Source of the DNA: JBFAPK01 sp040676675
GTDB lineage: Bacteria; Actinomycetota; Actinomycetes; Mycobacteriales; Micromonosporaceae
Length of the DNA: 64,000 nucleotides
Direction of reading: 5' to 3'
Assembly (NCBI RefSeq): GCF_040676675.1
Contig: NZ_JBFAPK010000001.1
Coordinates: forward strand, 124,001 to 188,000
Positions within the stretch are counted from its first letter, which is position 1. The number at the start of each line of letters is the position of its first letter. A program made the translations under genes and the position numbers. This document shows positions 25,535-33,282 of the stretch, piece by piece. Below the pieces are notes generated by a model. That model saw only the letters and a list, made by a program, of their open reading frames with translations, was not told the origin of the DNA and ran no database searches.

Positions 25535-26240
25535 CTCCCGCAGCGGGCTCGAGGCAACTCGTGTAGCCAGCCGGCGCCGTCGTCGATCGCGCCGGACGGC
25601 GAGTCTGGCCGGCCAGCAGATCAGCGGTACGACAAGCCCGAGCAGCAGGATGGCCACAAGCAGCACGCCGTCGGCGGCACCGGCGGGTATCAGACAGTTC
25701 GGCGGCCGGTCCTCGTCGCGGCGGCGTCCGGTGCGGACGACGCCACAGATCGCGGTCCCACTCGTCCTGACTGTGCCCTAACGGCAATCCCAGCGACGTT
25801 GGCTCCTGCGCCGCCTGGTCACCCCGTCCCGGAACAGCCGAGCACCTATGAGCACCCAGCCCGACCGCAAACACGAGAATGGCTCCGACTCCGAGGCGAA
25901 GCCCCAGGCCAGAGCCGTGATCATCGGTGGGCCGCCTGGGACTCGAACCCAGAACCCGCGGATTAAAAGTCCCTGGCAGCCCATCCAATCCACCAGGATG
26001 GGCTCTACTGCAGGTTCCGTCCGATCGCAGCCTTCCCAGACCGACCGAGTCCCGCCGCGTCCGCGCAGGTCCACGGCCTGGGACCCAAGGAATCCAGCGC
26101 AGCCGATAGAGGAGGCGCCTTGTGGGAGGTCAGGGATCCGGTTGTGTCCCGGTGTCTCCGCGTCAGTTCCCCGACGTTCGAGCACCCACAGAGCACCCCG
26201 GGAGCGCCCAACGGCTTCCCCTGCGCGGCCGATCGCATCG
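25535..26240. other. Geneless stretch around the tRNA fragment
   Basis: About 700 bases with no convincing gene. Besides the tRNA-Lys 3' fragment, two hydrophobic stretches on the minus strand (for example VLLVAILLLGLVVPLICWPA near 25,650) could be remains of a broken small membrane protein, but no intact start-to-stop frame supports them. Confidence 0.4.
25926..25970 (-). other. 3' fragment of tRNA-Lys(TTT), probable attachment site
   Basis: On the minus strand this segment runs from an anticodon loop CTTTTAA (anticodon TTT at 25965-25963), through a perfect T-arm (CTGGG TTCGAGT CCCAG), to the 3' acceptor strand GCGGCCC and discriminator A at 25926, followed by CC. The sequence 5' of the anticodon stem has no proper D-arm or matching acceptor, so the tRNA is not complete. 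A piece from the anticodon loop to the 3' end is what integrases of actinomycete elements duplicate on insertion. Confidence 0.75.
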
Positions 26241-26938
26241 CTAACGGCAAAAGGCCACCGCTGCAGCCGGACGGAGGCGCCGCTCGGCCAGGGCGATTTC
26301 GCTACGCAGGTCCGCGACTCTGCCGATGATCCGGCCGAACAGCGGGTCCTGGGCGGCCTTCTGCATCTGGGTTCGCGCGGTGTCTCCCCCTTTGAGTAGG
26401 CGGTAGCGGTCGGCGAGATGCCAGTCGAGGCCGAAGAGGTAGGCGAGGTTCGTGGTCGCGTCGGCGTCCGACCGCCGTCCGTGACTACGCACCGCGGTGT
26501 TGTAGCCGTTGGAGTTGGTGCGACGAATCAGAAAGGACACCAGATTCCGGCCGCTGATGCCGGCGTGCTCGTCGGGCAGGCTGAAGAGGTCGCGTTCGAT
26601 GAGGCGCTGCCACTCCGCGAGCCGGAGGTGACCGGTGTTCAGTTCGAGTTGGCCGCGGTCGGTGGCTGGCGGCAGCGGGTCGAGGTGTACCCAGCCAGGG
26701 CGTGATCCAGTGCGCTTTACCTGCAGCGGTGTGGTGAGCTGAGACCAGTCGAGTGACAGGGTGAACTCGATGCCGCGCAATTCTGGACGTACAGCAGGAG
26801 TGGATGCGTCCGCTCGTTCCCCGAGGAGGAAGTGCCGTAGTTCGATCATGCTGGACTTGCCGGCACCGTTGCGGCTGTCGGTCTCCCGTGACCCGGGGGT
26901 GATGTCGGCGACGAAAACGGAGCCGACACGGCCGCCTC
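26241..26938 (-). pseudogene. DUF2326-type ATPase, N-terminal part only
   Basis: The frame reads VFVADITPGSRETDSRNGAG, then KSS (a Walker A-like GAGKSS), then MIELRHFLLGERAD. This matches the start of DUF2326/RecF-like ABC ATPases of the ABC-3C type phage-defence proteins. About 30 residues before the Walker motif are missing; the frame is closed by a stop at 26,938 and has no usable upstream start. The far end stops after about 200 residues (family length about 550), soon after ...RSEIALAERRL. An internal ATG at 26849 could still start a protein without the Walker motif, but function is unlikely. Confidence 0.65.
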
Positions 26939-27120
26939 AGCGGGGGCGGAGTATTGGCCGCGCCAGCCGCAGAAACACCAGAGGAAATCTGGAGCTGTAT
27001 CCCGACGATGTGGCAGCGAGCGTGGGCCGCCTGCGGTGCCCACTTCCACTCACTCTTGGCTACCCTGAGCGCAGGTCGAGCTCGGCCATGCGGGCAGCGG
27101 CTCCCGAGGCACCCCACCAG

Positions 27121-30100
27121 TCAGTTCCGGGAATCGGATATGGAGTCGGCGGAGTCAATAACCTGCAGTTCATTCGAGTGCACGTATTGGACGCTCAAGT
27201 GATCCCGGGCAGCCGAGGCAACGTAACCGTCTATGAATCGGGCGATGCCTTCGAAGTCCGACTGCACAACCCTCATCCCGTCGTGGTCGAACTGCCTCCA
27301 AGTCCCGTCCGATGCGCCGTCCAGGTGGACTCGGCGCAGTGTGGGTGTCCGGACTGGTAACCAGTGTTCTCTATGCCCCCTGTTCAGCAGCACCAACTCC
27401 TGCAAGGCGGTCATGTGCCCGATCTCCTTGAGATCGTCGACGCCCTCCAAGACCAGTAACCGGCAGGCGGTCATGTGCCGGAGCACATGACCGCTGGCGC
27501 CCCGTCCGTGCAACCACAATACCTGCAGGTGCGCGCCCCATCGACGCAACTCGCTCAGATCGGAGGTCTCGGTCAGGTTGCCCACCATCAGCATTATTGG
27601 TGGGTTGATCAAACGAAACGAATTTTCTGAAACGAGTTCCGGGCTGTCAAGATAGATACTATGGAGCGGGCCAGGAATGTTACTACTGGTAATCAGCTCG
27701 CGCAACCATGAATCGACTGGAGACGGACGGAATCCGACCATCCCATCGCGGGACCATTCCTCTATTATGCGATCCGGTCCGACTCCGTAGCTGCGCAGGC
27801 GCATGCGAATATAGCCTAAACCGAAGACCACACGTGCTGCCCGTGAATTGAGGAGGCTCCAGGCGGCAGCCGACGACACGTCGGGGACGGATATGCTCTC
27901 CACATTGGCTGCGACGGACAGCGCTTCAAGTACAGTTGGTTCCGACACAGCAGGGGTGGGAATCTGCAGTGCGCACCGTTTGGAAACGTGTCGCAGCGCC
28001 GCGAGCACCTGCTGCACATTGCTGGCCATTACAGGCATCCGATCAGCCGCGAGGGGTCGGACAATGCGGATCGCGTACTCGTCCGCGCCGAAGAACCGCC
28101 AGGCATCCATTAGTGCGCGTCTGACGGTCCACCGGGGATCGGCCAGGTGACGCTCCAGAAGTGCGATCCCGGCCGGATCCCCGATCTCACCCACGGTACG
28201 GATGATCGCCGTGACCTCCTTGACCGTGCGCCCGGGGAACTCGGCGAGCAGGTCGAGCACGAACGCTCCGGCTGTCGCCAGCGAGCGGGCCGCCGCGACG
28301 TTGTTGGGGGGAAGCAAACGCGTAGCCGCCGCTTTGACCCGCTGCCGCATCTCGGGCGTGAGTTCACGTACGGTCTCCAGGCACGAGACGGCCAGCAGGT
28401 GGAACACCTCCCGGCGGTGAGGCTCCCGGTCCCCTCGGTCCAGCAACGCGGAGACGAGCTCACCAGCCTGCTTTGGGGTGGCATGGCCGGCTGCCATGAC
28501 GATGGTCTCCCGCCATTCAGCCTCGTCCGCGTTACGCGGAAGCAGCCCAACGTCGTCAGCATCGACGGCGGCCTTGCCAGCCAGATACTCCTGGAACGTG
28601 CGATGCACGAAATTCGTGTGCTCGTGCACCGGCTCCCGGATCAGTCCGCTGCGCTCCAGCAGATGCCGGTAGACCTCTTCCGCAGTCGCCTCGATCGCCG
28701 GCAGGTTGGGCAGCCTCGTGCCGATACGCTCGACCACTCGCGACGTGGGCGCCTCCGACCAACCGTTGCGGATCAACCAGTAGGCGACGTCCTGGAGCAG
28801 CAGGGTCTTCGCCGTACGGGTGAGCCCACGCACCGCGTCCAACCCGCGCTCGATGTCCCGCCGCTCGAGCAGCATATGCAGCGACACCTCGTAGAGCTCC
28901 ATCCGACTGGACGGAAGGTGTGCATGCCGGTCCCTGTGCAGGGCGCACAGGAGCGCACAGAGTAGTGGATATCCGGCCAGCCGTCGCAGATGGTTACGCG
29001 ATTCCAGCTTCAGCAGCAGACTCTGCTCGTAGCCGTCCAGGTCCTGCCGGGTGGAGGCGTCGCGGCTCTGTTCCCGCATGGCGCTGTGCCACCGCTTTAC
29101 GAACTCGTTGATGTCTGCGCGGGCCATGGGTTCCAGTTCGCATACCTCGAAGTCCTCACCGTCGAGCCAGTCGGCCGGCGCGGCGGACGGACGCGAGGTG
29201 ACCACGTACCGGGCCTCGTGGAAGAGGTCGACCAGGCCACGCAGCCAGTGCCGCACCTCCTCGCGACGCGTCGCACTGAGTTCGTCCAGCCCGTCAACGA
29301 GCACTACCGCCTGCCCGGACCGGAGCTTGGCGTGCACCCAACCAGGCGGCATCTCGGCGGACACGTGCCGCCCCAGTTCGGCAACAAATTCCTCCGGCCC
29401 GGGCAACGGTCCGTTGGCGTGCCGGCGCAACGCGATAAAGAACGGCACCGTGTCGTTCCAGCCCGACAGGGCGGACTCGAACGTCGAGCGTGCGCTATGA
29501 ACCGCTATCCACTGCAACAACGTCGTCTTGCCCAGCCCCGCCTCTCCCCGTACGAAGATCCGCCGATGCCGGCTCAGTACGTCCGGCACCCGTAGGCCCG
29601 TCTCACCGAGCCCCTCGTCGCTCTCGCTGTCCCCGGAGACGGTCAGGCTGAGGTATGCGACCGAGAGCGGGTAGCGGCGGCTCGCTTCTGACAGCGTCGC
29701 GCCGAAAAACTCAATCTCGTCGAGCCGGTTCGCGACGAGCTGCCGGTAGTCACGTTCGAAATCGCCCTCACCACGCCGTTTCGGGAGCCGGTCAAGCGCC
29801 TCCCGCACCAGGTCGAGCAGTTGAGCGTCGCGTCGCAGCAACTCGCCCATCCCGGCGATCCCGGTTTGAGGAAGTACGGTACGGAACTGGATGATGTACG
29901 TGCACGACTCCCGGAGCACCAGGTCGTACAGGCTTCCTGCCTCGGCCGATAAGCCGGCCCGGTGTTTCGCGTCGGGCACCGCCCGTCTGACGTACCGATC
30001 GAGCTGCCCCGCGTCCAGGTCCATCGCGAAAAGATCGTCGTCGGTAAGCGCTACCCGGTCGAGGGTGTCAGTGACGGCCGCCACCGCGGCGAGTCGCTCG

Positions 30101-30345
30101 TTCTCCGGAAGCCCCCGGTATTCCCCGAGAATCAGTGGCTCCAGCCGCTCCGCCACCACCTCGGCGCTCTCGTCGACCATCCGCGTGAACCGGCGGCGCT
30201 CCCTGTAGCCGGTCAGGCGCTGGCCAGCGATGTCCACGGCTACACCGATCATGTCGGCGGCGATCTTGTTGCTACCGAGCCAGATGCCGACCGCTCCCTT
30301 GACGACGGCTCCGCCCAACGCGATGGTGATGGCCTCGACACTCAT
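27121..30345 (-). CDS. NACHT-domain NTPase, bacterial NLR-like defence protein
   Basis: The 1,074-residue protein has an N-terminal helical module (about 1-250; hydrophobic AIGG-type start SVEAITIALGGAVVKGAV). The NACHT/STAND NTPase has Walker A GEAGLGKTT (about 264-272), Walker B VVLVDGLDEL (about 345-354) and a winged-helix-like region to about 620. HEAT/ARM-like repeats (about 640-800) and a C-terminal leucine-rich-like section (about 950-1074) complete it. This plan fits bNACHT anti-phage sensors, where the C-terminus senses infection and the N-terminus executes. GC is lower in the C-terminal third, suggesting transfer or a separate origin. ATG 30354 is an alternative start. Confidence 0.88.
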   Translation of the reverse strand: MSVEAITIALGGAVVKGAVGIWLGSNKIAADMIGVAVDIAGQRLTGYRERRRFTRMVDESAEVVAERLEPLILGEYRGLPENERLAAVAAVTDTLDRVALTDDDLFAMDLDAGQLDRYVRRAVPDAKHRAGLSAEAGSLYDLVLRESCTYIIQFRTVLPQTGIAGMGELLRRDAQLLDLVREALDRLPKRRGEGDFERDYRQLVANRLDEIEFFGATLSEASRRYPLSVAYLSLTVSGDSESDEGLGETGLRVPDVLSRHRRIFVRGEAGLGKTTLLQWIAVHSARSTFESALSGWNDTVPFFIALRRHANGPLPGPEEFVAELGRHVSAEMPPGWVHAKLRSGQAVVLVDGLDELSATRREEVRHWLRGLVDLFHEARYVVTSRPSAAPADWLDGEDFEVCELEPMARADINEFVKRWHSAMREQSRDASTRQDLDGYEQSLLLKLESRNHLRRLAGYPLLCALLCALHRDRHAHLPSSRMELYEVSLHMLLERRDIERGLDAVRGLTRTAKTLLLQDVAYWLIRNGWSEAPTSRVVERIGTRLPNLPAIEATAEEVYRHLLERSGLIREPVHEHTNFVHRTFQEYLAGKAAVDADDVGLLPRNADEAEWRETIVMAAGHATPKQAGELVSALLDRGDREPHRREVFHLLAVSCLETVRELTPEMRQRVKAAATRLLPPNNVAAARSLATAGAFVLDLLAEFPGRTVKEVTAIIRTVGEIGDPAGIALLERHLADPRWTVRRALMDAWRFFGADEYAIRIVRPLAADRMPVMASNVQQVLAALRHVSKRCALQIPTPAVSEPTVLEALSVAANVESISVPDVSSAAAWSLLNSRAARVVFGLGYIRMRLRSYGVGPDRIIEEWSRDGMVGFRPSPVDSWLRELITSSNIPGPLHSIYLDSPELVSENSFRLINPPIMLMVGNLTETSDLSELRRWGAHLQVLWLHGRGASGHVLRHMTACRLLVLEGVDDLKEIGHMTALQELVLLNRGHREHWLPVRTPTLRRVHLDGASDGTWRQFDHDGMRVVQSDFEGIARFIDGYVASAARDHLSVQYVHSNELQVIDSADSISDSRN

Positions 30346-30534
30346 TCGGACCATCGTGCTGCACGCGGGCAACCGTGTCATCTCCCAATGCCATGACACT
30401 GCCGGGCGGCGACATCTCTTATCGGTGAAGTGACCTCTTGAGGCCGAACTCCTCCTGACCTGGCATCCTCCTGACGAGAAGGAAGCCGCGCTGGGGTCTC
30501 TCTCGTGAACGGCCCTGATATACAGTCCCGGCAC

Positions 30535-30592
30535 CGGCGGCGCCGATGCCGCCGGACGCGCCGGTGACCACCGCAACGGGGGCGCGATCCAT
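30535..30592 (-). pseudogene. N-terminal stub of a short-chain dehydrogenase
   Basis: An ATG at 30592 starts MDRAPVAVVTGASGGIGAA, the Rossmann TGxxxGIG motif of short-chain dehydrogenases. The likeness ends after about 19 residues. The rest of the gene is absent, so a recombination or insertion breakpoint lies near 30,535. Confidence 0.65.
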
Positions 30593-30691
30593 CGCTTCCG
30601 GTCGTTTAGTCAGCAGCGTGGGGGCGGGATCCCTCGGCCACTGGGCGTTCTCACGAGCGGTGAGACCGAGCAGGATCTCGACGTAGCAGCC

Positions 30692-32242
30692 TCAGGAGTT
30701 CCACGTTCGCGGCTTCCACCCCTTCTGGGTGAGTCCGATGGCGTCTAGGACCACCTTCTGCCGCCCGAGCGGAAAGTTGATGGTGTCGATCTCGAAGTCG
30801 ACACCTTCGACGGGCAGGTCGGGCGAGGTGAGCGTGTCGATGACGTCGTCGAGCGAGCGAGGCTTGCCGTGGCTGGCCATGTACCGGAAGGACGTCGCGT
30901 AGATATCGTCGAAGGGCAGTGGCCGCAGACAGAGCTGCTGAGGCGTGGCCACGGCCCACGTCCAGGTGATTTCGGAGAACGCGGGCCAGCCCTTGGGCAT
31001 CTCCACGACGGCACTGCCGGATGTCAGCTCCGTGCGGAGGCGGTTGACTTGGGTGGCGGCTGAACTAACCCAGTCCTCGATCTTGATGACTTCGGGAAGC
31101 GAGATGGCGTCGATGGGCCACTTGATCTCGAGGCAGAGGCCTCGCCGCTGGCTCCGGTCCACCGCCACCACGTCAAGGTCGCCAGCCGTTTGGCGGTCTT
31201 GACGCCGGGCTCGTATCCGGTCGGCCACAAGGACTCCAGGTATCTGACCGAGCCAGTCCTTCCACTTCACTGCCCGGTTTCCCTGCCGTTGACCGACGGG
31301 CCCGTACCGGCCGGGGTCGTAGGCGGAACTGCGCAGGATGATCGCGTCGATGACCCGAGGCGTGATGAGCGGCGGGCACACGATGATGGTGTCCTCGAGC
31401 TTTGCCAGCGGTGATACACGGCAGGAGCGGCCGGTAGTGTAGGTGAGGCGTTCGATGGTGGCGTCGATGCATGCCGTCGGAACCGTTGGAAGCAGCTCGG
31501 CCGTCATCTCGAGCAGCGTGGTCCGACGGAGGTTCGCCAGGGTCGTTTCGGTGCGCTTGAGCATGCGCGCCGCCGCCTCGCACAGTGAGGCGAATCCCAT
31601 GACGACCGACAGCACATCAGCAACTTGGCCCACGGTCAGGCCGCCATCGAGCTGGAAGGAGTCGGGGAGGTTTCCCTCCGGCAGCGCGTGGCGGTAGGCG
31701 TCCACAGCCGTTTTCGCGCGCTGCGCCGCCGCGCGGAGGACATCCGCCGGGGGGAGTTCTCGGGATGCTCTTGGCCGGCTCCCGATCCACGCCCGTTCGA
31801 CCGACGTGATTCCGGGAAGGTTGGCAGGGGCGGTGGCGTGTTCGAGGAAGGCGTCGGCCGCCTCGACTGCGGGATTCCAGCGGTGTCGGATTCGGAAGGC
31901 GTCGCCACGACGGCGAATCTCGTAACCACCGGCCCTGACGGTGCCGTGGAGGTTGTCGAGGCGGGTCGCTTCCAGGGCGGCGAGGCAGATGTCTGCGGCC
32001 TCTACGTCTTTACAGGGCCCTTCTCCCACGGGAATCTCGTGGTGCCACGTGATGATCTGGGCGAGGACGGACTCCCATGGCACATCGCTACCACGCCCTT
32101 GAGCAATCTCCATTGCACGGAGGCGAGTCGCATGCTGGAGCAGCGTGAGCAGCCGCTCCGGCGCGGACCGCCAGCCGGGAAGATCGCGTGCCGCCTGTCG
32201 GCGGCTGTCGATGAGGCTCTGGAGCTCGTCGTCGGGTCTCAC
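30692..32242 (-). CDS. Unknown protein with PD-(D/E)XK-like motif
   Basis: The 516-residue protein has no recognised named domain. The N-terminal half is helical. Near residues 345-375 lies GDLDVVAVD, a spacer, then LCLEIKW: an Asp followed by Glu-x-Lys on two strands, the arrangement of PD-(D/E)XK nucleases. GTG 32242 is the first start in the frame. It lies between the NACHT gene and the methyltransferase system, on the same strand as the NACHT gene but 350 bases upstream of it. A nuclease role in defence is inference from motif and place. Confidence 0.65.
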   Translation of the reverse strand: MRPDDELQSLIDSRRQAARDLPGWRSAPERLLTLLQHATRLRAMEIAQGRGSDVPWESVLAQIITWHHEIPVGEGPCKDVEAADICLAALEATRLDNLHGTVRAGGYEIRRRGDAFRIRHRWNPAVEAADAFLEHATAPANLPGITSVERAWIGSRPRASRELPPADVLRAAAQRAKTAVDAYRHALPEGNLPDSFQLDGGLTVGQVADVLSVVMGFASLCEAAARMLKRTETTLANLRRTTLLEMTAELLPTVPTACIDATIERLTYTTGRSCRVSPLAKLEDTIIVCPPLITPRVIDAIILRSSAYDPGRYGPVGQRQGNRAVKWKDWLGQIPGVLVADRIRARRQDRQTAGDLDVVAVDRSQRRGLCLEIKWPIDAISLPEVIKIEDWVSSAATQVNRLRTELTSGSAVVEMPKGWPAFSEITWTWAVATPQQLCLRPLPFDDIYATSFRYMASHGKPRSLDDVIDTLTSPDLPVEGVDFEIDTINFPLGRQKVVLDAIGLTQKGWKPRTWNS

Positions 32243-33282
32243 GTCGTCATCCCGAGTCTCCCCGTCCTCTCACTCCTGTCGATTTGGCCCTGTCGATTGT
32301 TCAGCATTGGCCTGGCCGTGGCGACCCCTCCAACGCCAGCGCTGCGGCTTCCCGAGCCACAGTCCGCTGCGCCATCGGGGCGCGCCGGCCGAGCTTGAGG
32401 TCAGAGTCGGCAGAGGTTGTCACCATCGCCGAGCCAGGTTGTCGGTGCCGACTGGTGAACTTGGCGGGCGACCGAATCCATCAGGAGGAACGAGTGCCCT
32501 ATCAGCCCGCCGAAGCGTGGAGGCACCAGCCTTCGTACCTGCAACCGGCGGTGCGGGTCCCCGATGTCGGTGAGGACCCTGCGCCTTGAACGTCGAGCGG
32601 TTGACTGGATCATGTCAGGCGGGCGGTGGCCGAAGGGGTTCCCGTGCTCTCTACAACGCCGCAAAGTCGTACGGAGGTCCCGGGCCTGTTCATGCGCTTG
32701 CTTCTCGTTCCGGTGCCTTCTGGGTGCGCACGCCAGGAGGGGTCGTCCTTGCCGGACTGGCACGATACGGCCTGCACCGGCCCAGGTCTGCCGGAATCAG
32801 CAGCCTCGGACGCCCCGACCGCAACGCCTGGAGTGAGCGTGCCGAGCTTGGCCAGAGGGCCAACGCGGTTGGTCGCGGTCACGGCTGCGGGGAGAGAGGT
32901 CCGACCAGCATCGCCGCCGCCAACCCGATACCTCGTCCCGCGACAGCGAACAGCCACTCGCCGATGGTTGCCTGATGGCATCGCCGAGCCTTGGCTCCAG
33001 CCAGATCCCCGGGCGAGCCAAGGGACGTATGAGCGTGGTCCTCGACGGACGCTCTCGCCGAACCGGTGAACATTATGATCTCTCGGTCGTTTACGATTGG
33101 CCGTCCCAGAGCCGACCAGCGGTTCGGACCTGGGGCGCAGGACCGAGGACAGCGATATCTGGGGAGCACGACGTGTGAGCAGCAGGTTGTCCTGATGTCC
33201 ACTGCGGCGGAAATCTTGCTTTCACGAGCGTGTCTGTGTTCTCCTGGTCCTGGTTGATGTCACGCGTACGAAGGGTTGTGCT
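32243..33282. other. Long stretch without a convincing gene
   Basis: About 1,040 bases between the divergent PD-(D/E)XK-motif gene and the methyltransferase gene. One plus-strand mini-frame has a good AGGAGG site at 32,483-32,488 and GTG 32494 to stop 32589 (31 residues, VPYQPAEAWRHQPSY...), and may be a relic or small peptide. The rest has open frames in both directions but none with good codon pattern or likeness. Regulatory DNA or decayed genes are possible. Confidence 0.35.

Noticed and set aside
25530..25900. Small membrane protein on the minus strand
   Set aside because: Two hydrophobic stretches are in different frames with no clear start or ribosome binding site.
25926..26010. Complete tRNA-Lys gene
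   Set aside because: Only the part from the anticodon loop to the 3' end folds properly; there is no D-arm and no paired 5' acceptor at the right distance.
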